Assembly (NCBI GenBank): GCA_947259485.1 | Contig: CAMYLU010000015.1 | Location: 1 to 64,000, forward strand | From: an uncultured Gammaproteobacteria bacterium | Lineage (GTDB): Bacteria; Pseudomonadota; Gammaproteobacteria; GCA-001735895 | Direction: 5' to 3' | Length of the DNA stretch: 64,000 nucleotides | Shown: in pieces, positions 37,639-46,809 of the stretch | Numbering within the stretch: position 1 is the first letter of the stretch | Layout of the letters: each line of letters opens with the position of its first letter | Made by a program: the position numbers and the translations under genes | The notes under the pieces: generated by a model | Told to the model about the DNA's origin: nothing | The model's database searches: none | What the model saw: only the letters and a program-made list of their open reading frames with translations

Positions 37639-38652
37639 ATGGCCAGGATTATCAAGAAGTTATTCCTATGGGGCCTAGTAGCCGTGTTTCTGGCAGTTGC
37701 GATACTGGTCTTTCAATTACTGCGATTCCAACATGGCGACATCAGTTTGCCACAGCAACAAACTATCTTTCTGATCAAGTCAGGTAGCAATATCAAGTCG
37801 ATAGCGCAGGATCTGAGCCTGAATAAAATAATTGAGGATCCCTGGCTTTTTATCCTGTTAGCAAAACTAAAAGGTGTGGAAACCAGTGTACGTGCCGGGG
37901 AATATCAAATTGAATCGGGACTAACCGCCGACGAGCTGCTCGAATTATTCACCCAGGGCAACTCGATTCAATACAGCTTCACCATCATTGAGGGCTGGTC
38001 CTTCCGTCAACTAATGGCCGCGATCTCCGAGGATCCTGTCATCGAGCATACCCTGCAGGGTAAGACGAATCAGGAAATCATGAGTTTACTTGGTTATCCA
38101 GATCAGCATCCCGAAGGTATGTTTTTCCCGGACACCTACCGTTTTCCCAAGGGCACCAGGGATGTCGATTTTTTACAACGCGCCTACCAGGTCATGCAAA
38201 AGCACCTGGCCAGGGAGTGGGATCAACGCGCTAGTAATTTACCGTTAAAATCGAGTTATGAAGCCCTGATCCTGGCGTCTATTATCGAAAAAGAAACCGG
38301 TGCCGCCTTCGAACGTCCGCTGATTAGCGCCGTGTTTACCGAACGCCTGCGAAGAAAGATGCGCTTGCAAACCGATCCGACCATAATATACGGCATGGGC
38401 GAGGAATTTGATGGCGACATACGTTTTCGGGATTTAAAAAAGGACACGCCGTATAATACCTACCTACGTTCTGGATTGACGCCAACGCCTATAGCATTGC
38501 CGGGACTGGAAGCGATTCGAGCGGCGCTTCACCCGGAACCATCGAACGCGTTATATTTTGTTTCCAAGGGTGATGGCACACATCATTTTTCGGCCACCCT
38601 GCAGGAACACAATGCGGCCGTAAAAAGATACCAGATAGATAATCAAAAATAG
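37639..38652 (+). CDS. mltG: endolytic peptidoglycan transglycosylase
   Basis: 337 residues. One N-terminal membrane helix (about residues 8-27), a LysM-like segment, and the YceG domain with catalytic Glu in ASIIEKETGAAFERPL, then MRLQTDPTIIYGMG and TPYNTYLRSGLTPTPIALP. It cuts nascent glycan strands at the inner membrane to set their length. Lies in the conserved order before tmk. Confidence 0.93.
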   Translation: MARIIKKLFLWGLVAVFLAVAILVFQLLRFQHGDISLPQQQTIFLIKSGSNIKSIAQDLSLNKIIEDPWLFILLAKLKGVETSVRAGEYQIESGLTADELLELFTQGNSIQYSFTIIEGWSFRQLMAAISEDPVIEHTLQGKTNQEIMSLLGYPDQHPEGMFFPDTYRFPKGTRDVDFLQRAYQVMQKHLAREWDQRASNLPLKSSYEALILASIIEKETGAAFERPLISAVFTERLRRKMRLQTDPTIIYGMGEEFDGDIRFRDLKKDTPYNTYLRSGLTPTPIALPGLEAIRAALHPEPSNALYFVSKGDGTHHFSATLQEHNAAVKRYQIDNQK

Positions 38653-38676
38653 AACCAGCAGGCGTAAATTCAGATC

Positions 38677-39345
38677 GTGAAGATTAAATCCAGACAAAAT
38701 CGTATGATTGTTATCGATGGCGTTGACGGGTCAGGGAAAGGCGTACAGACACGAAGGTTATTGCAGTCTTTTGTCGATGCCGGGGAGCCGGCAATCCTGA
38801 CACGCGAGCCGGGTGGCTGCGCAGCAGCAGAGGATATTCGTACGCTACTGGTGACAGGCGAACCTGAAAAATGGGATAGCATGACCGAGTTACTGCTGAT
38901 GTATGCCGCACGGCGTTCACACTTGCACGACACCATCTGGCCTGCGCTGGAAGCAGGTAACTGGGTAATCAGTGATCGCTATGCCGATTCGAGCCGCGCT
39001 TTTCAGGGGATAGCCGGCAACCTGGGTCTCGAAGCGGTGGAATCTATTCATCGTGTTGTAGTTGGAGATTTTGAGCCGGAACTGGTTCTGATTCTTGATA
39101 TCCCGGAATCGTTGGCCCTGGCCAGGACCAGGGATCGCGGTGGTAACGAGGATCGTTTCGAGAAAAAAGGTACTTCCTACCATGCGAAGGTTCGTGACGC
39201 TTTTTTGCAGATCGCTGCAAGCGATTCTCAAAAATACAAGGTTGTCGATGCCGATCAAAGCATGGATCAGGTCAGTGAGAATATCATCGGTATCATCAAT
39301 GATCGGTTTTCGCTCAACCTCAAAATCAACAGTGATATTTCTTGA
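38677..39345 (+). CDS. tmk: thymidylate kinase
   Basis: 222 residues from a GTG (an ATG at 38704 is also possible, though it would remove the usual short N-terminal strand). P-loop GVDGSGKGVQT, in which the usual Ser/Thr after GK is Gly; DRYADSSRAFQG; and a lid RTRDRGGNEDRFEKKG. Makes dTDP for DNA synthesis. Stop overlaps the start of holB by one base. Confidence 0.92.
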   Translation: MKIKSRQNRMIVIDGVDGSGKGVQTRRLLQSFVDAGEPAILTREPGGCAAAEDIRTLLVTGEPEKWDSMTELLLMYAARRSHLHDTIWPALEAGNWVISDRYADSSRAFQGIAGNLGLEAVESIHRVVVGDFEPELVLILDIPESLALARTRDRGGNEDRFEKKGTSYHAKVRDAFLQIAASDSQKYKVVDADQSMDQVSENIIGIINDRFSLNLKINSDIS

Positions 39346-40340
39346 TGGATGAAATCAATCCGCAATTCCTGCCCTGGCAGGCTGATGTGCTGAAGCGAGC
39401 ACTCGCGCTCAAACACCAGCAACATTTACCCCACGCGGTGTTAATTGATACTGCTAGCGAGCAAGATTTCAGCGCTTTCGCCTGCTACCTGTCAATGCTG
39501 CTGTTGTGCGATAAACCGGATAATCTGGCTACTTGCGGCAACTGCCAGGCTTGCGAAATGATGCAGGCCGGTACCTACGCCGACTATAGCCTGGTCACGC
39601 TAGAACCAAATGAAAAAACAAAAAAACTTAATAAAAACATTAATATAGAGCAGATACGTAAACTAATACATGAAGTATCTTTGACACGTCGATATGAGCG
39701 TTTAAAGATCGCCGCAATTTATCCCGCCGAAGCGATGAATAAATCCAGTGCAAATGCGCTGTTGAAAACGCTTGAAGAACCAGCCCCGCAGGTATTGTTA
39801 ATGCTACTAACGCACAACCGGGGACGCATCCCGGTGACGCTGCGCAGCCGCTGCCAATCCTGGACGATTGATCCGCCTGCGCGAACCCAGGCTCTCGAAT
39901 GGTTGCGCGTGCAGGGCGTACAGGATGAGATGGCTACCAGCTATCTTCAATTTGCCGGTGGCGATCCGGTACTCGCGCTGCATTTGAAACAACATGGCTA
40001 CGCTTCCCTGGTGTCACAATTCAAGTCCCGTTTCAGCCAGTTTTTGCGCTCTGAACTCAGTGTAACGGATCTCTGCCGCGGATTACTGTCATCTGAAACG
40101 GCCATAATTCGACGACTCATCAACATGACCCTGATGGCGTATTGCTACCAGATGAGCGGGGTAGATGCCAATGCCGAACCGCGCTCGGGAAGCGACAAAT
40201 GCGGTGCGCAGGCCATAATGGACTTACGCCTCAAGGCACAACAGCAATTGCAGATCGAAGAAAATAACCTCGATCTCCAACTTCAGCTGGAAGACGTGCT
40301 AATATCATTAAAACAAATACTTACCCGGAGATTTATCTGA
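39345..40340 (+). CDS. holB: DNA polymerase III delta-prime subunit
   Basis: 331 residues from the ATG in a TGATG overlap with tmk. Clamp-loader AAA+ fold: zinc module C-x-n-CGNCQACEMMQAG, IEQIRKLIHEVSL, NALLKTLEEPAPQVLLML and the SRC motif in LRSRCQSW. The P-loop is degenerate (no GKS), as in delta-prime of E. coli. Part of the beta-clamp loader. Confidence 0.92.
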   Translation: MDEINPQFLPWQADVLKRALALKHQQHLPHAVLIDTASEQDFSAFACYLSMLLLCDKPDNLATCGNCQACEMMQAGTYADYSLVTLEPNEKTKKLNKNINIEQIRKLIHEVSLTRRYERLKIAAIYPAEAMNKSSANALLKTLEEPAPQVLLMLLTHNRGRIPVTLRSRCQSWTIDPPARTQALEWLRVQGVQDEMATSYLQFAGGDPVLALHLKQHGYASLVSQFKSRFSQFLRSELSVTDLCRGLLSSETAIIRRLINMTLMAYCYQMSGVDANAEPRSGSDKCGAQAIMDLRLKAQQQLQIEENNLDLQLQLEDVLISLKQILTRRFI

Positions 40341-40687
40341 TGGGAGCCCCCGGCAGTCAAGGAATACTTTCACTAAACATCAAGGACAAGAGTGCGCTTT
40401 ATGCGGCGTACATGCCTTATGTAAAGAATGGTGGCCTGTTTATTCCAACCAATAAGCAATATTCGCTCGGCGACGAGGTTTTTATGCTCCTGAGCCTGAT
40501 GGATGACAAGGAGCGTCTGCCGGTTGCCGGCAAGATTATCTGGGTTACGCCGCAAGGTGCGCAGAGTAATAAAGCGGCTGGTATCGGGGTGCAATTCAGT
40601 ACCCAGGACAATGGCACTACGCGCAATAAAATCGAAGGCTTCCTGGCTGGTGCTTTGCAGGCTGATCGCCCAACTCATACCATGTAG
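40340..40687 (+). CDS. pilZ: type IV pilus assembly protein PilZ
   Basis: 115 residues. The start GILSLNIKDKSALYAAYMPY, then KNGGLFIPTNKQYSLGDEVF and GKIIWVTPQGAQSNKAAGIG, are those of PilZ proper, the founding PilZ-domain protein, which usually lacks the RxxxR c-di-GMP motif; none is seen here. ATG overlaps the holB stop (TGATG). Order holB-pilZ-tatD is as in Pseudomonas and Xanthomonas. Confidence 0.92.
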   Translation: MGAPGSQGILSLNIKDKSALYAAYMPYVKNGGLFIPTNKQYSLGDEVFMLLSLMDDKERLPVAGKIIWVTPQGAQSNKAAGIGVQFSTQDNGTTRNKIEGFLAGALQADRPTHTM

Positions 40688-40822
40688 CGGACGTGGCCTC
40701 ACGGCGGCGCAGGACACGTGAGATATAGTGCAAGCCAACACAATAAAATTTAAACAATAACCTCGGCGTTCTCCGCATCTTTGCGAGAGCCATATTTATT
40801 ATGACAAGCCCGGGGCTTTAAA

Positions 40823-41596
40823 TTGTATTTTGATTCCCACTGTCACCTGGATCGAATAGATCTGGATGATTTCGATAACGACTTTAACCAACTGTTGAAG
40901 AAGATCGAGCAGGACGATGTCACCCGCATGCTTTGTATTGGGGTTAACCTCGAATCCTTCGACGCGATGCACCAATGCATTTCAGCTCATCAACACATCT
41001 TCTGTACCGCGGGCGTTCATCCCGACTACCAAGAGGTACGAGAACCCAGCGTTGAAGATCTATGCGAACTGGCCGAACACGACAAGGTTGTCGCCATCGG
41101 CGAAACCGGGCTCGATTACTTTCACCAGTCGGGCGATCTCGACTGGCAGCGCAATCGATTCGTAATCCACATCGACGCCGCGCGCGAGTGTGGCTTACCC
41201 CTGGTGATCCATACCCGTGATGCACGCGAGGATACGCTGGCATTATTGCGCCGCCACCGGGCGCAGGAAGTAGGGGGCGTGCTGCACTGTTTTACCGAGG
41301 ACTGGGAGATGGCGCGCGCGGCGATTGAGCTGGGTTTTTACATCTCAATTTCCGGCATCGTCACCTTTCACCAGGCCCACAACGTCCGCGACATGGCGCA
41401 ACAAATACCCCTGGAACGCTTATTGATCGAAACTGACGCACCGTGGCTTTCACCCGCGCCACATCGCGGTAAAACCAATCACCCGGGTCGAGTTAAACTG
41501 GTCGCCGAAAAGCTGGCAGAAATCCGTGGTGAATCCCTCGAAACGATTGCCAGAACAACATTTCAGAATGCCAATACCCTGTTCGGCTTAAGCTAG
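40823..41596 (+). CDS. tatD: TatD-family metal-dependent hydrolase
   Basis: 257 residues from a TTG giving YFDSHCHLDRIDL. Metal ligands: DSHCHLD, GETGLDYFH, VIHTRDA, HCFTE and the late ETDAPWLSP. YcfH/TatD proteins are magnesium-dependent 3' exonucleases or deoxyaminoacyl-type hydrolases. The start has no good ribosome binding site. Confidence 0.88.
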   Translation: MYFDSHCHLDRIDLDDFDNDFNQLLKKIEQDDVTRMLCIGVNLESFDAMHQCISAHQHIFCTAGVHPDYQEVREPSVEDLCELAEHDKVVAIGETGLDYFHQSGDLDWQRNRFVIHIDAARECGLPLVIHTRDAREDTLALLRRHRAQEVGGVLHCFTEDWEMARAAIELGFYISISGIVTFHQAHNVRDMAQQIPLERLLIETDAPWLSPAPHRGKTNHPGRVKLVAEKLAEIRGESLETIARTTFQNANTLFGLS

Positions 41597-41652
41597 CACT
41601 AATCCAGGTAGCCGGTTATGCTTCGCTACTCAGTCATTTTACACAATGAATA

Positions 41653-42642
41653 ATGCCTGATTCCGAAGCCAATGACCTGCGAGAACAATTCCTGCTTCTG
41701 CGCGAATTCATGAACTCCCGAATTCTCGGTCAGCAGCGGCTAGTCTCAAGAATGCTGGTGGCATTGCTGGCTGACGGGCACATTCTGGTTGAAAGCCCCC
41801 CCGGGCTCGCCAAGACCAGGGCGGTAAAGACCCTGGCCAGCGGTCTCGAAGGGGATTTTCAGCGTATCCAGTTCACCCCTGATTTACTGCCTTCCGACCT
41901 TACCGGCACCGATATCTACCGACCCCATGACAGCAGTTTCGTTTTCCAGCATGGCCCCTTGTTCCATCATGTCATTGTCGCAGATGAAATCAACCGGGCC
42001 CCGGCCAAGGTGCAATCGGCATTGCTGGAATCAATGGAAGAACGCCAGATTACCGTTGGCAAGAAGACCTATCCATTGTCCGGACTGTATTTTGTCATGG
42101 CAACGCAAAATCCAATCGAGCAAGAAGGAACCTACCCGTTACCCGAATCACAACTCGACAGGTTTCTGCTGAAGGTAAAAATCGACTATCCCAGGGTCGA
42201 TTCCGAGATACAGATTATGCAGCTGGTTCGGCAGGAGGCTCAAATGGAGCAACAAGGCCCCGGCATTCCTGAAGGCCTGCCAATACCGCAGCAAACCATA
42301 TTCGATGCCCGCCAGGAGATCCTTGATCTGTATGTATCAGAGCCTGTAGAACAATATATCGCACAGCTGGTCGATGCCACTCGATACCCCGAATCCTATT
42401 CAACCGAACTTGCCAGCTGGATTCAGTATGGCGCGAGCCCGCGCGCCTCCCTGGCCTTTGATCGTTGTTCCCGGGTATTGGCCTGGTTTGAAGGCCGGGA
42501 CTTCGTATCTCCAGAAGATGTGCAACAACTGGCACACGAAATCTTACGTCACCGGATCCTGCTGACCTACCAGGCAGAAGCCGATGGAATATCCGCCGAT
42601 GATGTAATCGATGAATTGCTGGCAAAAGTACCCGTAATCTGA
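41653..42642 (+). CDS. MoxR-family AAA+ ATPase
   Basis: 329 residues. Walker A ESPPGLAKTRAVK, Walker B VIVADEINRAPAKVQSALLE, sensor-like MATQNPIEQEGTYPLPESQL. MoxR ATPases act as chaperones that mature VWA proteins, here the Bat proteins that follow. First gene of a six-gene operon. Confidence 0.92.
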   Translation: MPDSEANDLREQFLLLREFMNSRILGQQRLVSRMLVALLADGHILVESPPGLAKTRAVKTLASGLEGDFQRIQFTPDLLPSDLTGTDIYRPHDSSFVFQHGPLFHHVIVADEINRAPAKVQSALLESMEERQITVGKKTYPLSGLYFVMATQNPIEQEGTYPLPESQLDRFLLKVKIDYPRVDSEIQIMQLVRQEAQMEQQGPGIPEGLPIPQQTIFDARQEILDLYVSEPVEQYIAQLVDATRYPESYSTELASWIQYGASPRASLAFDRCSRVLAWFEGRDFVSPEDVQQLAHEILRHRILLTYQAEADGISADDVIDELLAKVPVI

Positions 42643-42644
42643 GC

Positions 42645-43565
42645 ATGGATGACAGGGCTGACAACGTCCCCGGAATAAACATCAAGGTAGATGATCTGGT
42701 TCGGGTTCGTGGGCAGTTATCCGGCCTGGCCCTGGCCGCCAGCAAGCGCCGCGCAAGATATCGTTCCGGTACCCGTGAGGTTCGCGTCCGCGGGCGTGGT
42801 ATGGAATACGAAGAGTCTCGTGCCTACGTCTACGGTGATGATGTCAGAACCATGGATTGGCGGGTTATGGCACGCACTGGCGAAGCCCATACAAAGATAT
42901 TTGCCGAGGAAAAGGAACGCCGTTTCCTGGTCGCGGTGGATTTGTCATCATCGATGTTTTTCGGAACCAGGTTTAGTTTCAAATCCTGGGCCGCGGCCCA
43001 GGTCGCCGCCCACGCCGGCTGGTTGGCAAGTTTCACCGGTGATCGAATAGGGGGACTAATCGTATCACCTGCCGCTCACCATGAAGTCAGGCCGGGAAAG
43101 ACCAGGGCAGGTTTACTAGGCGTGTTTCATCACCTTGCCGAGATGAGCAAAATCAACTTACCACCGGACATGACGCATAACCGGCTCAATTTTTTACTAG
43201 GTGAATTGAATCGAGTGGTAAAACCGGGTTCCATAATCGCTTTAATTACAGACTTTATCGGTCTTGACGAGCAGTCGTTAGAAATCCTGTCGTCCGTTGT
43301 CAAGCATAACGATGTTAACGCCTACTGGATTCATGATGATACCGAGATCAATACCTGGCCTGAAGGCCATTACCAGGTTTTGGTAGATCACCAAAAAGTG
43401 GGATTTGATTTATCAGGGTCAGCGAGGGACGCCTGGCTAAGTCAATGGCAACAGGAGCATCGCAACCGCATTGAAACCCTGACTTCGGGATTAAATATTC
43501 CGCTGCTGCCAGTTTCCTGCAATTACGCAATTACGCCCCAGATCCTGAAGAACATGAACATTTGA
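42645..43565 (+). CDS. DUF58 protein
   Basis: 306 residues, two bases after moxR. DUF58 signature RYRSGTREVRVRGRGMEYEE and the DDVRTMDWRVMARTGEAHTK segment, with a degenerate VWA-like domain (LVAVDLSSSMFFG). A constant partner of MoxR; proposed metal-ion or complex assembly role. Confidence 0.9.
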   Translation: MDDRADNVPGINIKVDDLVRVRGQLSGLALAASKRRARYRSGTREVRVRGRGMEYEESRAYVYGDDVRTMDWRVMARTGEAHTKIFAEEKERRFLVAVDLSSSMFFGTRFSFKSWAAAQVAAHAGWLASFTGDRIGGLIVSPAAHHEVRPGKTRAGLLGVFHHLAEMSKINLPPDMTHNRLNFLLGELNRVVKPGSIIALITDFIGLDEQSLEILSSVVKHNDVNAYWIHDDTEINTWPEGHYQVLVDHQKVGFDLSGSARDAWLSQWQQEHRNRIETLTSGLNIPLLPVSCNYAITPQILKNMNI

Positions 43566-43566
43566 A

Positions 43567-44064
43567 ATGACCGTCGAAGAACTGTTACTGGAACTAAAGG
43601 ACATACAACCACCACAGGAGCCTGGCTGGTGGCTGGTCGCTCCTGCCTACTGGATCGCAATATTATTCTTACTCGGCATTGCTGCGTGCATCTGGCTTAT
43701 TTTAAGGCATCGCAAGGCCAACCGCCTGGCGAGCCTGGCAGACCAGGAATTACAACGAATTCGGTCCCTGTACATAAGCAACGAAGATACGCGATGGCTC
43801 GCGATAGAGTTATCAAAATGGCTCAAACAGGTATCGATATTGGCGTATCCAGCACGCCAGGTCGAGAGTCTTAGCGGTAAAGGGTGGCTTGAGTTTCTCG
43901 ATGAAAGCCTGGGTAACAAAGGTTTCAGCGACGGCATAGGCCGGGTTTTTGGCAACACGATTTACTCCAGGCAGGTTAACCTGGAGGCAGTCCACCTGGT
44001 TCAACTTTGTGAACAGTGGTTATCGGCTATAAAACCCCTTCTGCGACAACGAGGCAACGACTGA
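43567..44064 (+). CDS. DUF4381 membrane protein
   Basis: 165 residues, one base after the DUF58 gene. One membrane helix (WIAILFLLGIAACIWLIL) after a short N-terminal segment, cytoplasmic rest. It ends in a TGATG overlap with the first VWA gene. Belongs to the MoxR/Bat operon; function unknown. Confidence 0.85.
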   Translation: MTVEELLLELKDIQPPQEPGWWLVAPAYWIAILFLLGIAACIWLILRHRKANRLASLADQELQRIRSLYISNEDTRWLAIELSKWLKQVSILAYPARQVESLSGKGWLEFLDESLGNKGFSDGIGRVFGNTIYSRQVNLEAVHLVQLCEQWLSAIKPLLRQRGND

Positions 44065-45059
44065 TGCTGGGGTTTGACTGGTGGTGGGCGATGCTGTTGT
44101 TGCCGCTTCCGCTGCTGGCGAGGAGGCTGTTGCCGGCAGCCGATAATGCCGAGGTGGCGCTTGCCGTTCCCTTGTTGAACCACTACCGCTTGACCGATGT
44201 TTCAGCGAGCAAGTCTAGTGCCAGGTTGGCCAGTATCTGCTTCTGGTTATTCTGGATTTGCCTGGTTACGGCGGCGAGTCGTCCTATCTGGTGGGGTGAA
44301 CCGCTTACGCGAACCGTCAGCGGTCGGGATTTAATGCTGGCGGTTGATATATCTGGCAGTATGAGCGAAACAGATATGACGATCAATTCAAAAACCGCGA
44401 GTCGGATCGAAGTTCTTAAAGTTGTCGTGAAGAATTTTATCCAGCGCCGCGAAGGTGATCGTTTGGGTCTTATCCTGTTCGGCACAAACGCTTATTCCTA
44501 TGTTCCGCTCACTTTCGACCTGGATACACTATCGAATTTGCTTGCAGATATCAGTACCGGCCTGGCCGGACGTCACACCGCAATCGGCGATGCAATCGGG
44601 CTCGCGGTCAAGACCATGCGTGAACAGGATAACGAGCACAAGGTACTGGTACTCGTGACCGACGGCTCCAATACCGCGGGTTTCGAGAATCCAATCATCG
44701 CTGCCCAGGCTGCCCGACAGCAGGGGCTAACCATATATACCATTGGTGTTGGTACCGATGCTCAAACCCTGGGTCAGACCTACGGGCTTAGCAACATCCC
44801 CACCGGGGTCGCCCTCAACGAACGGGTACTTGGCACAATTGCCGACGTGACTGGAGGTGAATACTTTCGCGCTACCAATGCCCAGGCCCTGGAAAAAATC
44901 TACCTGACACTCGATGAACTCGAGCCTGTCGAATACAAGTACCAGTCACATCGACCGCGAAGTGAATTGTTTACGATACCACTCGCGGGCGGAATATTGA
45001 TCATGGTAGTTTTTACTGCCTGGTCTAACTGGCGATCACGATCGTCCGGGGATTTATGA
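44064..45059 (+). CDS. batA: von Willebrand factor A membrane protein (BatA-like)
   Basis: 331 residues from the ATG at 44064; a longer frame overlaps DUF4381. Membrane helices at residues about 5-20, 55-72 and near the C-terminus; VWA domain with MIDAS DISGSMS and the TDGSNTAGF segment. Bat proteins are linked to oxidative and heat tolerance and are matured by MoxR. Overlaps the next gene by four bases (ATGA). Confidence 0.9.
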   Translation: MLGFDWWWAMLLLPLPLLARRLLPAADNAEVALAVPLLNHYRLTDVSASKSSARLASICFWLFWICLVTAASRPIWWGEPLTRTVSGRDLMLAVDISGSMSETDMTINSKTASRIEVLKVVVKNFIQRREGDRLGLILFGTNAYSYVPLTFDLDTLSNLLADISTGLAGRHTAIGDAIGLAVKTMREQDNEHKVLVLVTDGSNTAGFENPIIAAQAARQQGLTIYTIGVGTDAQTLGQTYGLSNIPTGVALNERVLGTIADVTGGEYFRATNAQALEKIYLTLDELEPVEYKYQSHRPRSELFTIPLAGGILIMVVFTAWSNWRSRSSGDL

Positions 45060-46804
45060 CTGACCCGGCTGCTTTCCAGTTTTTAAATCCAGGATGGTTA
45101 TTACTACTGCCACCGGCCTGGTGGCTCATCTGGATCTACTCGGGACATTCGCATCGACAATCCATGTGGGGCAGGGTATGCGATCCACAGCTGCTTGATA
45201 ATATGATTGCCGACCGCAAGGCCCGGCACGGCACCCGCTTGTTGGCCTGGACCTTGGGTATAATTATTACCCTGACCATCCTTGCGGCAGCCGGGCCCAG
45301 TTGGCGCAAGCAATCATATCCGATACTCGAATCAACCAGTGCCCGGGTCGTGGCACTGGACCTGTCCCGTTCAATGCTGGTAGAAGATATCAAGCCGAAA
45401 CGCCTGGCTCACGCGGTAGCAGCTGCCAGGGAAATAATTTCCACAGACTACGAGGGTGAAACCGGGCTCGTCGTATTCGCGGGCCATGCCTTCGTGGTAT
45501 CGCCATTATCGAAAGATGCAAAAACCCTGTTAGCATTTCTGGACGTACTCGAACCCGGCACCATGCCGGAGGACGGTAGTCGAATCGACCTCGCCATCAG
45601 CGTGGCACAGGATTTACTCGAGGCATCGTTTGCCGGAAAGGGCCAGGTCCTGGTTATCACTGCCGGTGCCAGTATTGATGGTACGCGAGCAGTGCAGGCA
45701 GCACTAAGCGCAGCCAAGCAGGGCCATCGCGTTTCTATTCTTGCTATTGGAACTGCGGCAGGCGCACCTTTACTGGACCCGGAAGGGCGACAGCTGCGTG
45801 ACAAGGATGGGAAATCTGTACTGACAAAGACTAATTTCCAGCTATTGGAACGCATCGCCCATGTTGGCAATGGCTCACTGGTCGAACTGAAAGAAACCAG
45901 GAGGCAGGGCGATATTCTGTTTTCAAGACTAGGCGCCTACGAATTAATCGAGTCGGAAAAAAACGCCGATAGTTCTCAACGTGCAGCTGCCAATGACGGC
46001 GTCTGGATAGTCTGGCTAATACTTCCTTTTTCGCTGCTCCTTTTCAGGAAAAACCTTATCTGGATGGTACTGTTAACCGTACTAGTACCGGATGGTAGCG
46101 AACTTTATGCGAAAGAATGGGATAGTTTCTGGAACCATCCGGAGAAGCTGGCCTTTGAAGCATACCTGCGGGGCGACTATCAATCGTCTTACGAGTTATC
46201 CAGTAATCCACTACTGCAGGGCTCCGCTTACTATCAAAGCGGAAACTATCAACAGGCCCTGGAGCTTTTTGGCGAAGACGACTCGGCAGCATCAAATTTT
46301 AATCTCGGCAACTCGCTGGCACAGCAAAACCGTTTTCCTGAAGCCATTCTCGCGTATCAAAAGGCACTCCTGTTAAATCCGGATCTCGAATCTGCCAGCT
46401 ATAACAAGCGCCTCATCGAGATATACCTGGAACAACAATCGGCGATCAACAGTACTCAATCCGGTGATTCTGACGAGGTCGAATCTTCCAGTGATAATCA
46501 GAATCAGGGTGGCAACGAGATGCGCATCGGGGTTGCGGAAACCTCGACGAACCCGGGTGATGACCCTGAATTGGGGCCTGGTTTGGGCGCCTCGCTACAA
46601 CAGGGAGAGGTCAATCCGTTTGAACGCTTTGATGGCCAGGAGGAAGCGCTGCAACGCTTTGTTTTACCCGCCCAGACTGGTGAACAGCCGCTGGAACCCG
46701 AGTTCCTCGAACGCTGGATCAGAAGCCTGCCCGAAACTTCGACCGACCTGTTCCGGCGCAAGTTTTTGCGTGACGCGCAGCGACAGATACGGCAGGCGAG
46801 ATAG
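45056..46804 (+). CDS. VWA plus TPR protein (BatB-BatC fused)
   Basis: 582 residues. VWA domain with MIDAS DLSRSMLVED and FAGHAFVVSPLS, membrane helices near both ends of that half, then a TPR region (residues about 350-460: ELFGEDDSAASNFNLGNSLA, FPEAILAYQKALLLNPDLES) and a long acidic, poorly ordered tail. BatB and BatC are separate genes in some bacteria; the fused form is known in others. Confidence 0.9.
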   Translation: MTDPAAFQFLNPGWLLLLPPAWWLIWIYSGHSHRQSMWGRVCDPQLLDNMIADRKARHGTRLLAWTLGIIITLTILAAAGPSWRKQSYPILESTSARVVALDLSRSMLVEDIKPKRLAHAVAAAREIISTDYEGETGLVVFAGHAFVVSPLSKDAKTLLAFLDVLEPGTMPEDGSRIDLAISVAQDLLEASFAGKGQVLVITAGASIDGTRAVQAALSAAKQGHRVSILAIGTAAGAPLLDPEGRQLRDKDGKSVLTKTNFQLLERIAHVGNGSLVELKETRRQGDILFSRLGAYELIESEKNADSSQRAAANDGVWIVWLILPFSLLLFRKNLIWMVLLTVLVPDGSELYAKEWDSFWNHPEKLAFEAYLRGDYQSSYELSSNPLLQGSAYYQSGNYQQALELFGEDDSAASNFNLGNSLAQQNRFPEAILAYQKALLLNPDLESASYNKRLIEIYLEQQSAINSTQSGDSDEVESSSDNQNQGGNEMRIGVAETSTNPGDDPELGPGLGASLQQGEVNPFERFDGQEEALQRFVLPAQTGEQPLEPEFLERWIRSLPETSTDLFRRKFLRDAQRQIRQAR

Positions 46805-46809
46805 TTTCC